Source: a beta proteobacterium AAP65
GTDB lineage: Bacteria; Pseudomonadota; Gammaproteobacteria; Burkholderiales; Burkholderiaceae_C
DNA: 64,000 nucleotides
Assembly: GCA_001295865.1 (NCBI GenBank)
Contig: LJHW01000002.1
Location: 248,001-312,000 of the forward strand
Direction of reading: 5' to 3'
The notes beneath the pieces are model-generated. The model was not told where the DNA came from. It did not search any database and saw only the letters and a list, made by a program, of their open reading frames with translations. This document shows positions 52,740 to 61,215 of this stretch, one piece after another (within the stretch, counting starts at the first letter, position 1; the number at the start of each line of letters is the position of its first letter). Position numbers and translations under genes: made by a program.

Positions 52740-53488
52740 GCACGCCCGCGCAGGCGCCGCTGTTGATCTCGCTGCACGGCGCGGCCGTGCGTTTCGGGCC
52801 GGTGCAGGCCTTGCATCCGCTGAACCTGCAACTGGCGCAGGGCGAGCGGCTGCTGCTGGTGGGCGCCAACGGTTCGGGCAAGACGACACTGCTGCGCGCG
52901 CTGCACGGCCTGGTGCCTTGCACGGGCCAGCGTGTGCTGCACAGCGCGCCGGGGCAGGCCGCGCCGACGCTGGCGATGGTGTTCCAGAAACCCTTCATGC
53001 TGAGCCTCTCGGTGCAGGCCAACCTGCGCCTGGGCCTGTGGCTGCGCGGTGTGCCGCGCGCGGAACGCCAGCGCCGCTGCTTGCAGGCGCTGCAACGCGT
53101 GGGCCTGGAGGGGCTGGCCGAGCGGCCGGCGCACGCGCTCTCGGGCGGGCAGCAGCAGCGCCTGGCCATCGCGCGCGCCTGGGCGCTGCGCCCGCAGGTG
53201 CTGCTGCTCGACGAGCCCACGGCCCACCTCGACCCCAGCGCCAAACGCGAGGTGGAAACGCTGGTGGCCGAGATCGGCGCCGAGGGCACGACCGTGGTGA
53301 TGAGCACGCACAACCTCGGCCAGGCCAAACGCCTGGCCACGCGCGTGGCCTACATGGAAGGCGGCAGGCTCGTGGTCGACCTGCCTGTGCAGCGCTTTTT
53401 CACCGACACCCTGCCGCCCGAGGCGACACAGTTCTTGCGTGGCGAACTGCCCTGGCAGGGCGCGGAAGCGGCCTCAGGCCCGCGCTGA
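52736..53488 (+). CDS. Oxyanion ABC transporter ATPase
   Basis: 250 residues starting with TTG 52736, which overlaps the permease stop. Walker A VGANGSGKTTLLRAL, Q-loop MVFQKPFMLS, signature LSGGQQQRLAIARAW, Walker B VLLLDEPTAHLD, and H-loop VVMSTHNLGQA. It powers the upstream permease. It pairs with TupC/ModC-type ATPases; the short C-terminus (no TOBE domain) is closer to TupC. Followed at 53506 by a convergent reductase gene. Confidence 0.9.
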   Translation: MSTPAQAPLLISLHGAAVRFGPVQALHPLNLQLAQGERLLLVGANGSGKTTLLRALHGLVPCTGQRVLHSAPGQAAPTLAMVFQKPFMLSLSVQANLRLGLWLRGVPRAERQRRCLQALQRVGLEGLAERPAHALSGGQQQRLAIARAWALRPQVLLLDEPTAHLDPSAKREVETLVAEIGAEGTTVVMSTHNLGQAKRLATRVAYMEGGRLVVDLPVQRFFTDTLPPEATQFLRGELPWQGAEAASGPR

Positions 53489-53505
53489 ACCCGCGCAGCG
53501 CGACT

Positions 53506-54516
53506 TCACAGCCCGAGCGCGCGCCGCAGCCCGCGCCCGCCCAGCGGTACCGGCTTGGGCAGGCTCAGCAAATCCACCATCTGGGCGCAGCGTGGCGCCT
53601 GCAGGCCGTGCGCCTGGGCCAGGCGCACCACCGCACCGCAGATCGCGTCCACCTCGGTGGGGCGCCCCAGGGCCAGGTCGTCGGCCATGCTGCTGCGCGC
53701 CTTGTCGTCGATGCGCAGCATGCGAGAGGCCACGCGCGTGAACAGCCAGTTTGGCAGCTGCAGCACGAGCGGCAGGCGCGCGGGGCGCAGCGCCGTCATC
53801 TGCGCAGGCGCGATGCCGGCGGCGCGCAGCGCGGCCAGGGCTTCCTTCTGCAGCGCGGCGAAGACGACACGGCAGTCGCGGTCGAGCAATTCGGCGCGCA
53901 GGGGCAGGCCGGAAAGCGCGTTGACCGGGTTGTTCAGGTTCAGCAGCAGCTTGCCCCATTGCACGGGGCGCAGGTCGTCGTGCAGCTTCAGGCGCAGGCC
54001 CGCCGCCTGGAACACCGGCACCCAAGGCTGCAAGGCCGGCGCGGCTTGTGCCGCCAGCGGCCCGGTGGTGCCGCGGTGGAAGTGCCCAGGGCCGATTTCG
54101 GCGATGTTGAAGGGCACCATGCCCGGCAGCCAGGCCAGCGCCGGGGCGGCGGCCGCGCCGACCTCGGCATTGGCCACACCGTTCTGCAGCGAGAGCACCG
54201 GCGTGCCAGCCGGCAGCACCGCGGCGAGTTCGGCAGCCGCCTCGGCGCTGGCGCCGCTCTTGACGCACAGCAGCACCAGGGCTGGCGCCAGACCAGCGGG
54301 CACGCTGCCATGCACCTGCAGCGCGGCCGCCGGGGTGTGGGCGCGGCCGCCTTCGAGATCGGTGCCGGTCAGGCCGTGTTCACGCAGGGCATGCAGCACC
54401 CGCGGGCGGGCGACGAAATGAACATCGGCGCCGGCGCGCAGCAACTGGCCGCCGATGTAGCAGCCCACCGAGCCGGCGCCCATGACGAGCACCGCGCCCG
54501 GCATCGTCAGGCTCAT
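53506..54516 (-). CDS. 2-dehydropantoate 2-reductase family protein
   Basis: 336 residues, NADPH-dependent ketopantoate-reductase fold. Rossmann motif VMGAGSVGCYIGG at residues about 11-23; a conserved LCVKSGASAEAA segment; active-site regions with KLLLNLNNPVNALSG (Lys-Asn) and an ERLLD-like element. It would make pantoate for coenzyme A if it is true PanE; the length (family about 300) and neighbours do not decide this from other members of the superfamily. Its start overlaps the end of the DUF962 gene as ATGA. Confidence 0.82.
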   Translation of the reverse strand: MSLTMPGAVLVMGAGSVGCYIGGQLLRAGADVHFVARPRVLHALREHGLTGTDLEGGRAHTPAAALQVHGSVPAGLAPALVLLCVKSGASAEAAAELAAVLPAGTPVLSLQNGVANAEVGAAAAPALAWLPGMVPFNIAEIGPGHFHRGTTGPLAAQAAPALQPWVPVFQAAGLRLKLHDDLRPVQWGKLLLNLNNPVNALSGLPLRAELLDRDCRVVFAALQKEALAALRAAGIAPAQMTALRPARLPLVLQLPNWLFTRVASRMLRIDDKARSSMADDLALGRPTEVDAICGAVVRLAQAHGLQAPRCAQMVDLLSLPKPVPLGGRGLRRALGL

Positions 54517-55055
54517 CGGGTGGCGGGGTGGGCGAGATCGCGCAGCACGGTGGGGCCGGCGCGGCGCTCCACTTCGGCCATCAGGCTGCGGAAGAGGCCC
54601 GCAGGGGCCAGCATCTCCAACAGCACGAACATCGGCGCCACGAAAAGGCCCACGAGGTCATCGACAAAGGCCGGCTTGCGGCCCTCGTAATAGTGGCCGA
54701 CGAACTGGATCACCCAGCCGACGACGAAAAATCCCGCGCCCCAGGCCAGCCAGGTGCCCGTGCCGCCTTCCACGCGGTGCGCCAGCCACGCGAGTGCCAG
54801 CCAGACCGCGGCCGTGACCAGGCCGAGTGCCGCAGCGCCGCGGCTCAAGGTCCAGACGATGACCAAGGCCAGCAGCAGCCAGGCCGGCGTGAACAGCACA
54901 CCGCCCAGTTCGAAGGCCGGGCGCGACAGCAGCACCAGCGCGCCGAACATGATCATGGGCACGCCGACGAAGTGGGTGGCGATGTTGCGACGGTCGCGGT
55001 GGTACTCGGCGTACTGCGACAACAGGTCGGTGGCGCTGCGAAACGGGGTGGCCAT
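54513..55055 (-). CDS. DUF962 / Mpo1-like membrane protein
   Basis: 180 residues, four or five TM helices. Family signature near the N-terminus: YAEYHRDRRNIATHFVGVPMI (His-rich helix), and later GWVIQFVGHYYEGRKPAFVDD. In yeast the Mpo1 relative is an Fe(II)-dependent alpha-dioxygenase of 2-hydroxy fatty acids and the same His residues bind iron, so this may be a lipid dioxygenase (inference). ATG 55055, divergent from dcd. Coupled to the reductase downstream. Confidence 0.88.
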   Translation of the reverse strand: MATPFRSATDLLSQYAEYHRDRRNIATHFVGVPMIMFGALVLLSRPAFELGGVLFTPAWLLLALVIVWTLSRGAAALGLVTAAVWLALAWLAHRVEGGTGTWLAWGAGFFVVGWVIQFVGHYYEGRKPAFVDDLVGLFVAPMFVLLEMLAPAGLFRSLMAEVERRAGPTVLRDLAHPATR

Positions 55056-55133
55056 GCACGTGCTCCTTGCAAGCGGCAGATGCTAGCGCAGCCCTCCTAG
55101 AATCACAGTTGCTAGGCACAACCCGGGATGCGC

Positions 55134-55703
55134 ATGACGATCAAGAGCGACAAGTGGATACGGCGCATGGCCGAAGAGCACGGGATGATCGAGCCCTTCG
55201 AGCCCGGCCAGGTGCGCCAGTCGGCCAACGGGTCGCGCATCGTGAGCTACGGCACCAGCAGCTACGGCTACGACATCCGCTGCGCGCCGGAATTCAAGGT
55301 CTTCACCAACATCTACAGCACGGTGGTGGACCCGAAGAACTTCGACGAGAAGAGCTTCGTCGACATCGAGAGCGATGTCTGCATCATCCCGCCCAACAGC
55401 TTCGCGCTGGCGCGCACGGTGGAGTACTTCCGCATCCCGCGCAACGTGCTGACCATCTGCCTGGGCAAGAGCACGTACGCGCGCTGCGGCATCATCGTCA
55501 ACGTCACGCCCTTCGAGCCCGAGTGGGAGGGCTATGTGACGCTGGAGTTCAGCAACACCACGCCGCTGCCGGCCAAGATCTACGCTGGCGAGGGCTGCGC
55601 CCAGGTGCTGTTCTTCGAGAGCGACGAGGTCTGCGAAACCAGCTACAAAGACCGCGGCGGCAAATACCAGGGCCAGCGCGGCGTGACCTTGCCCAAGACC
55701 TGA
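55134..55703 (+). CDS. dcd: dCTP deaminase
   Basis: 189 residues from ATG 55134, the length usual for Dcd; ATG 55128 would add two residues not typical of the family start [15 protein letters not shown]. Converts dCTP to dUTP for thymidylate synthesis. Active-site region KSTYARCGI, the catalytic Glu in [13 protein letters not shown], and the C-terminal [12 protein letters not shown]. Homotrimer in the cytoplasm. The next gene, a small hypothetical, follows after 125 bases. Confidence 0.97.
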   Translation: MTIKSDKWIRRMAEEHGMIEPFEPGQVRQSANGSRIVSYGTSSYGYDIRCAPEFKVFTNIYSTVVDPKNFDEKSFVDIESDVCIIPPNSFALARTVEYFRIPRNVLTICLGKSTYARCGIIVNVTPFEPEWEGYVTLEFSNTTPLPAKIYAGEGCAQVLFFESDEVCETSYKDRGGKYQGQRGVTLPKT

Positions 55704-55828
55704 GGGCACCCGGGCCGCCGAGGGCCTGAAGTGGCCGGTTTTGCGGCCCTTGTTCAAGGGCATGCCGGCGTGCCGGGCTGCGAGCATCGGAGCCACACGC
55801 CGGCACCGTGCCGGCACCGGAGACCGCG

Positions 55829-56116
55829 ATGCCGCAGCCCGAAGCCCGAGCCGACCGCCCAGCCGAAGCCCACCCCGTCACCGCCGTGCTGGCGCCGGTG
55901 CTGGCCCTGCCCATCATCGAGATGGCGCGCTTTCGGCGCCTGATGAACTACGAGGGCTGGGAGGTCGACCTGCCGCGCATGTGCGTGGACACGGCCTACG
56001 CCTACCAGTGCCTGGCCACGGCCCACACCAGCAGCGACGAACGGTTGCGCAGCACCGCACTGCGGCTTTTCGAAGCCTACGACCGCAACGCGAGCCCTTC
56101 GCCACTCTTGCACTGA
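55829..56116 (+). CDS. Small hypothetical protein
   Basis: 95 residues from ATG 55829 with GGAGA six bases before; GTG 55808 is less likely. The N-terminus is disordered-looking ([13 protein letters not shown]), followed by a helical part ([39 protein letters not shown]). No signal peptide or family recognised. Lies between dcd and the metallopeptidase on the same strand. Coding status rests on the ribosome site and clean frame only. Confidence 0.55.
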   Translation: MPQPEARADRPAEAHPVTAVLAPVLALPIIEMARFRRLMNYEGWEVDLPRMCVDTAYAYQCLATAHTSSDERLRSTALRLFEAYDRNASPSPLLH

Positions 56117-56190
56117 AGGCGGGCCAGGCCCGCGCGACGGGCAGGCAGAATGCCCCGGCCGGGCCTCGCCCGCGCCAGGAGGGCAGGGCG

Positions 56191-57084
56191 ATGAAGTGGG
56201 AAGGCCACGAACAAAGCGACAGGGTCGAAGACCGCCGCGGCATGGGTGCTGGGGGCGGCATGCGCGGGCCGGGGGGCGGCGGGCGCAAGCTGGGGCTGGG
56301 TGCCATCGTCGTCGCACTGGTGGCGGGCTGGCTCTTCGGCATCAACCCGATGACGGTGCTGGGCCTGCTCGGCGGTGAAGGCGGCCTGGCCGGCGGCGCA
56401 CCCACCTCACAGACGCCGCCGGCGGGCGCCGCAGCACCCTTGCAGGACAAGCCGGCGGTTTTCACGTCCACCGTGTTCAAGGACACCGAGCGCGTCTGGA
56501 CGCAACTCTTCCAGGCCGCGGGCAGCCGCTACGAGGCGCCGACGCTGGTGCTCTTCCGCGGGGCCACCCCCACGGCCTGCGGCAGCGGCAACAGCGCCAT
56601 GGGCCCGTTCTATTGTCCTGGCGACGGCCAGATCTACATCGACCTCGACTTCTTCGACACGCTCTCGCGCCGCCTCGGCGCACCGGGCGACTTTGCGCAG
56701 GCCTACGTCATCGCGCACGAAGTTGCCCACCACGTGCAGAACCTGATGGGCGTGACCGGCAAGGTCGATGCGCTGCGCGGCCGCAGTTCGCAGGCGCAGC
56801 AGAACGCGATGTCGGTGCGCGTGGAACTGCAGGCCGACTGCCTGGCCGGCGTGTGGGCCCATCACTCGCAGCGCAGCAAGGGCTGGCTGGAGCCGGGCGA
56901 CATCGAAGAAGGCCTGCGCGCCGCCGCGCAGATCGGCGACGACACGCTGCAGAAGGCCTCGCAAGGCCACGTGGTGCCCGAGAGTTTCACGCACGGCACC
57001 AGCGCGCAGCGGGTGAGCTGGTTCCGCCGCGGGCTGGAAGGCGGCAGCATCGCGCAATGCGACACCTTCGCGCGGGCCCGCTGA
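56191..57084 (+). CDS. YpfJ-type neutral zinc metallopeptidase
   Basis: 297 residues from ATG 56191 with AGGAGG upstream. Short basic N-terminus, one TM helix ([17 protein letters not shown], about residues 37-54), then a periplasmic domain. The zinc site is HEVAHHVQ with H176, E177 and H180; the later ELQADCLAG gives the third ligand region (gluzincin-like). Family name YpfJ (KPN_02809); substrate unknown. Length normal. Convergent with the binding-protein gene at 57119. Confidence 0.9.
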   Translation: MKWEGHEQSDRVEDRRGMGAGGGMRGPGGGGRKLGLGAIVVALVAGWLFGINPMTVLGLLGGEGGLAGGAPTSQTPPAGAAAPLQDKPAVFTSTVFKDTERVWTQLFQAAGSRYEAPTLVLFRGATPTACGSGNSAMGPFYCPGDGQIYIDLDFFDTLSRRLGAPGDFAQAYVIAHEVAHHVQNLMGVTGKVDALRGRSSQAQQNAMSVRVELQADCLAGVWAHHSQRSKGWLEPGDIEEGLRAAAQIGDDTLQKASQGHVVPESFTHGTSAQRVSWFRRGLEGGSIAQCDTFARAR

Positions 57085-57118
57085 ACCCGCGCCCGCGGCA
57101 AGTCGCGCTTGTGTCGCC

Positions 57119-58036
57119 TCAGCGGCCTTGCAGGGCTTGCGGTGCCTGCGAGGCCCAGTAAGCCGCCCGCTCGTCGAGCCAGCCTTCGCCGCGGCGCAGC
57201 CTGAGCCAGGTGTTCAGGAAGTTGAGGAAATCGGGGTCGCCTTTGCGCAGACCCAGGGCCACGGGGGTGTGGCTCAAGGCCTGCTCACCCTGCGGCAGGA
57301 AAAGCTTGTCGGGCGCCCGCGTCAGCAGCGTTGCCGGCGCCAGGGTGGGCACCAGCGCGGCATGTGCAGCACCCTGGATCACGGGCAGCAGTTCGTTGCC
57401 GTCCACCCGCATCACCTGGGCCTTGGGAAAGAGCCGACGCGCCAGCTTCTCCTGCGCGGTGTTCGAGAAGACCGCGATCTTCACGTCAGGCTGGTTGTAA
57501 TCGGCCAACTGCAGCCGTTTGCCGGCGCGGGCCCGGCTGGCCACGAGGTGCACACCTTCGCTGGCAGCAGGCTCGCTGAAGTTGATGATCATCGCGCGCT
57601 CTGTGGTCATCCACAGGCCGGTGGCGAGCAGGTCGAAGCGGCTGTCGAGCAGCTCTTGCATCATGAAGAGCGCCCGGGTCTCGATGAACTCCACCGGCAC
57701 ATCCATCTCCTGCGCCATGCGGCGCATGAGGTCGATGCTGTAGCCGCTGAACTCGCCGTTGGCGCTGCGCATCACCATCGGGTCGACGGTGATCACGCCC
57801 ACCCTCAGGACCCCGCGCTTGCGGATGGTGGCCAGGGTGTCCACCGCTGGGGGGCGCATCACCGGGGACACGTCGGCCCTGCCTGCAGCGGGTGCGCTGG
57901 TGACGGCCCCGACCGGCAAATCGCCGCCTGTCGGGGCCGTTTGCGCGGCGGCGACCGTGGCTGTGGTCAGGCCCGCGAGGGCCAAGGCCCAAGGGGCGAT
58001 CCGGACGCGAAAGGTCCGCAGGATGGGTTCTTTCAT
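57119..58036 (-). CDS. Orphan ABC substrate-binding protein (SBP_bac_3 family)
   Basis: 305 residues with a signal peptide (WALALAGLTTATVAAAQ). Family blocks: LATIRKRGVLRVGVITVDP, GEFSGYSIDLMRRMAQEMDVP, and FDLLATGLWMTTERA. These proteins bind polar amino acids or related ligands for ABC uptake or for sensing. No permease or ATPase gene is near. ATG 58036. The Pro/Asp-rich insert after the signal (QTAPTGGDLP) is a short linker. Confidence 0.87.
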   Translation of the reverse strand: MKEPILRTFRVRIAPWALALAGLTTATVAAAQTAPTGGDLPVGAVTSAPAAGRADVSPVMRPPAVDTLATIRKRGVLRVGVITVDPMVMRSANGEFSGYSIDLMRRMAQEMDVPVEFIETRALFMMQELLDSRFDLLATGLWMTTERAMIINFSEPAASEGVHLVASRARAGKRLQLADYNQPDVKIAVFSNTAQEKLARRLFPKAQVMRVDGNELLPVIQGAAHAALVPTLAPATLLTRAPDKLFLPQGEQALSHTPVALGLRKGDPDFLNFLNTWLRLRRGEGWLDERAAYWASQAPQALQGR

Positions 58037-58121
58037 GGGCTTCCTCGTTCCCTCTTGGGGTGCGAGGAAGCATAGCCGAGGCCTTGCCCGGCGTGCCCGC
58101 AGCGGTCGCGCAACCGTCGTA

Positions 58122-58985
58122 TCAAGCGTCGATGAGCGCTGGATCCCAGGCGTGCACCACCTGCCGCTGCTGGCCGAGCCCGTCGATGCCCAGCGTCATC
58201 ACATCGCCCGGCCGCAGGTACACCGGCGCGGGTTTCATGCCCATGCCCACGCCCGGTGGTGTGCCGGTGGTGATGAGGTCGCCAGGCTCCAGCGTCATGA
58301 AGCGGCTGAGGTAGCTCACGATCTGCGCCACGCCGAAGACCATCGTGGCCGTGTTGCCGGTCTGGCAGCGGCGGCCGTTCACGTCCAGCCACAGGCCCAG
58401 TTGCTGCGGGTCGCCCACTTCGTCGGCCGTCACCAGCCAGGGGCCGATGGGGCCGAAGGTGTCGCAGCCCTTGCCCTTGTCCCACTGGCTGCCGCGTTCG
58501 AGCTGGAACTCGCGCTCGGAGATGTCGTTGACGACGCAGTAGCCGGCGACGTGCTGCAGCGCCTGGTCTTCGCTGACATAGCGGGCGCGTGTGCCGATGA
58601 CCACACCCAGCTCCACCTCCCAATCGGCCTTCACCGAGCCCTGCGGCAGCACCACGGGGTGCTCGGCGCCCACCGCGCAGTTCAGCGTCTTCATGAAGAC
58701 GATGGGCTCCTTGGGCACGGGCAGGCCCGATTCGGCCGCGTGGTCGGCGTAGTTCAGGCCGATCGCGACGAACTTGCCCAAACCCGACCAGGGCACAGCC
58801 AGCCGGCCCTGCGGCACCTCGGGCAGGCTCTGCACGTCGATGCGGGCCAGCGCGGTCAGCGCCGCGGGTGCCAGCGTGGCCGGGTTGATATCGCCCAGCA
58901 GTGCATGCAAGCAGCGCACGCGGCCTTGGGCGTCGAGCAGGGCGGGGCGTTCCTGGCCCTTGGGGCCGTGGCGCAGCAGTTTCAT
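58122..58985 (-). CDS. Fumarylacetoacetate hydrolase family protein
   Basis: 287 residues. FAH-superfamily C-terminal domain with metal and substrate motifs: KFVAIGLNYADHAAESG, EVELGVVIGTRARY (conserved Glu ligands), GKGCDTFGPIGPW, GDLITTGTPPGVGMG. Members hydrolyse or decarboxylate acylpyruvates or diketo acids in catabolism of aromatic and sugar acids. Substrate not set. Head to tail (30 bases) with the SDR gene upstream, a usual pairing in sugar-acid or aromatic routes. ATG 58985. Confidence 0.9.
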   Translation of the reverse strand: MKLLRHGPKGQERPALLDAQGRVRCLHALLGDINPATLAPAALTALARIDVQSLPEVPQGRLAVPWSGLGKFVAIGLNYADHAAESGLPVPKEPIVFMKTLNCAVGAEHPVVLPQGSVKADWEVELGVVIGTRARYVSEDQALQHVAGYCVVNDISEREFQLERGSQWDKGKGCDTFGPIGPWLVTADEVGDPQQLGLWLDVNGRRCQTGNTATMVFGVAQIVSYLSRFMTLEPGDLITTGTPPGVGMGMKPAPVYLRPGDVMTLGIDGLGQQRQVVHAWDPALIDA

Positions 58986-59015
58986 CGGGTGTTGGTGTGG
59001 GATGAAAAAGGAGGG

Positions 59016-59774
59016 TCAGCCGCGGCCGACAAAAGGCATCTTGGTGGCCATCACCGTCATGAACAGCACGTTGGCCGAAGGCGGCAGGCGCACCATGGCC
59101 ATGAAGCTGTCCACCACGGCTTGCAGGTCCATGCGCGCTTCTGGCCGCACGCTGCCGTCGGGCTGCGGCACGCCCACCGCCATGCGCGCCGTCATGTCGC
59201 TGGCGACGTTGCCGATGTCGATCTGGCCGACCGCGATGTCGAAGGCGCGGCCGTCGAGCGAGGCCGATTTGGTCAGGCCCGTGATGGCGTGTTTGGTGGC
59301 CGTGTAGGCCATGCTGCCCGGGCGCGGCGCGTGCGCCGAGATGCTGCCGTTGTTGATGATGCGGCCGCCCATGGGCTGCTGCGTGCGCATCAGCCGGAAG
59401 GCGTTGCTCAGGCAGTAGAAGGCGCCGTTCAAGTTGATGTTGACGGCCTGCTGCCAGGCTTCGTCGCTGTAGGCGTCGGGCAGCGTGCCGGGCAGCATGA
59501 TGCCGGCGTTGTTGAAGAGCAGGTCGAGGCGGCCGAAACGCTGCGCCACGGTGTCGAAGAGCTGGCGCACGGCGGCGGGGTCGGCCACGTCGCAGGGCAG
59601 GGCGGTGGCTCTCGAGGTGTCGATGCCGGCCGCGCCGGCCGCGGTGATGGCAGCCTGCAGCGTGCTTTCGCGGCGGCCGACGAACACCACCTGCCAGCCC
59701 TCGCGCAAGAGCGCGGTGGCGCAGGCCTGGCCGATGCCGCTGCCAGCACCGGTGACAAGAGCAATCTGGGTCAT
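59016..59774 (-). CDS. Short-chain dehydrogenase/reductase
   Basis: 252 residues, classical SDR. Cofactor motif VTGAGSGIGQA at residues about 7-17, NNAG near residue 90 (LLFNNAGIM), catalytic Ser in NGSISAHAPR, and YxxxK as YTATKHA. NAD(H)/NADP(H)-dependent oxidoreductase with unknown substrate. Coupled by context with the FAH hydrolase just downstream. ATG 59774. It is divergent from the cupin gene at 59849. Confidence 0.9.
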   Translation of the reverse strand: MTQIALVTGAGSGIGQACATALLREGWQVVFVGRRESTLQAAITAAGAAGIDTSRATALPCDVADPAAVRQLFDTVAQRFGRLDLLFNNAGIMLPGTLPDAYSDEAWQQAVNINLNGAFYCLSNAFRLMRTQQPMGGRIINNGSISAHAPRPGSMAYTATKHAITGLTKSASLDGRAFDIAVGQIDIGNVASDMTARMAVGVPQPDGSVRPEARMDLQAVVDSFMAMVRLPPSANVLFMTVMATKMPFVGRG

Positions 59775-59848
59775 GAAGGGCAGCCGAGGAGTGAAGGGCG
59801 GCGGCGATGATGCACCATGCTGGTTTTGCGTCCCGCAGGCAGCACCCC

Positions 59849-60229
59849 ATGGAATTCACCCAGGTCATCCTCTATACCGACACCGACGGCCGCGCGCGCT
59901 TCCGCGAGCAAGTCATCCCGCTTACCGAAGGCAAGCCGCAGGCGCGGCTGTCGGCGCTGATGCCCAGCGGCGGCTTGCAACTGCGCATGAGCCCGGTGGG
60001 CTTTCGCAGCGAGTTCCACTGCACCGGGGCGCCGCAGTGGCTCTTCGTGCTGGGCGGCATGATGGAGATCGGCCTGCAGGACGGCAGCACGCGCCTGTTC
60101 AAGCCCGGGGACCATTTCTACTCGGCCGACACACTGCCCGAGGGCGCCACCTTCGATCCACAACTGCACGGCCATTGCAGCCGCCAGGTGGGCGACGAGC
60201 CGCTGGTCACGGCCTTCGTGCGCAGCTGA
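59849..60229 (+). CDS. Cupin-like small protein
   Basis: 126 residues from ATG 59849; the frame also offers ATG 59807 but the shorter start gives a natural cupin beginning (EFTQVILYTDTDGRARF). Predicted beta-barrel with PVGFRSEFHCTGAPQWLFVLGG and DHFYSADTLPEG, a degenerate cupin metal region (one His and a Glu rather than the full HxH...E). Function unknown; perhaps a ligand-binding accessory to the neighbouring FAH/SDR genes. Convergent with argF. Confidence 0.78.
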   Translation: MEFTQVILYTDTDGRARFREQVIPLTEGKPQARLSALMPSGGLQLRMSPVGFRSEFHCTGAPQWLFVLGGMMEIGLQDGSTRLFKPGDHFYSADTLPEGATFDPQLHGHCSRQVGDEPLVTAFVRS

Positions 60230-60266
60230 ACCCGGCCCGCGTCGCGCGCAAGGCCGGCGGAGTGGC

Positions 60267-61199
60267 TCAGCCGATGCGGCCCAGCAGCAGGTACTCCATC
60301 AGCGCCTTCTGCACGTGCATGCGGTTCTCGGCTTCGTCCCACACCACGCTCTGCGGGCCGTCGATGACCTCGGCGGCCACCTCTTCGCCGCGGTGCGCGG
60401 GCAGGCAGTGCATGAAGAGGGCATCGGGCTGGGCGAGTTGCATCATCTGCGTGTCCACGCACCAGTCGGCGAAGGCGGCCTGGCGGGCTGCGTTTTCGGC
60501 CTCGTAGCCCATGCTCGTCCACACGTCGGTGGTGACGAGGTGCGCGCCAGCGCAAGCCGCGGCCGGGCTCTTGAACACCTTCAGGCAGCCGGGGTTGGCC
60601 AGCGTCGACAGGCGTGCGTCCAACTCGTAGCCGCTGGGCGTGCTCACGTGCAGCGTGAAGCCCAGGATGTCGGCCGCCTGCAGCCAGGTGTTGGCCATGT
60701 TGTTGCCATCGCCCACCCAGGCCACCACCTTGCCCTGGATGGAGCCGCGGTGTTCCTGGAAGGTGAACACGTCGGCCAGGATCTGGCAGGGGTGGTACTC
60801 GTTGGTCAGCCCGTTGATCACCGGCACGCGCGAGTTGGCGGCGAAACGTTCGATCTTCGCCTGCTCGAAGGTGCGGATCATCACGATATCGACCATGCGG
60901 CTGATCACGCGCGCAGCGTCTTCCACCGGCTCGTCGCGGCCGAACTGGCTGTCGCCGCTGGTGAGGTTCACCACCGAGCCGCCCATCTGGTACATGCCGG
61001 CTTCGAAGCTGACGCGCGTGCGCGTGCTGGCCTTCTCGAAGATCATCGCCAGCGTGCGGTCGACGAGAGGCTGGTACTTCTCGTAGTTCTTGAAGCGCGT
61101 CTTGATGATCCTGGCGCGTTCGAAGAGGTAGCCGTATTCCTCGGCCCGCAGGTCCTTGAACTGCAGGTAGTGGCGCATCAGCGAATGACCCGGTTTCAC
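60267..61199 (-). CDS. argF: Ornithine carbamoyltransferase
   Basis: 310 residues from GTG 61199, which has GGAGAGG six bases before; ATG 61178 and a longer frame to 61265 are alternatives. Signature motifs: carbamoyl-phosphate site EKASTRTRVSF near residue 55, NGLTNEYHPCQILAD (HPCQ), and ornithine site MHCLPAHRG. Sixth step of arginine synthesis; trimer in the cytoplasm. The argD gene upstream ends 16 bases away, an argDF pair typical of Burkholderiales. Confidence 0.97.
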   Translation of the reverse strand: MKPGHSLMRHYLQFKDLRAEEYGYLFERARIIKTRFKNYEKYQPLVDRTLAMIFEKASTRTRVSFEAGMYQMGGSVVNLTSGDSQFGRDEPVEDAARVISRMVDIVMIRTFEQAKIERFAANSRVPVINGLTNEYHPCQILADVFTFQEHRGSIQGKVVAWVGDGNNMANTWLQAADILGFTLHVSTPSGYELDARLSTLANPGCLKVFKSPAAACAGAHLVTTDVWTSMGYEAENAARQAAFADWCVDTQMMQLAQPDALFMHCLPAHRGEEVAAEVIDGPQSVVWDEAENRMHVQKALMEYLLLGRIG

Positions 61200-61215
61200 G
61201 CGCAGCCTCTCCGCT

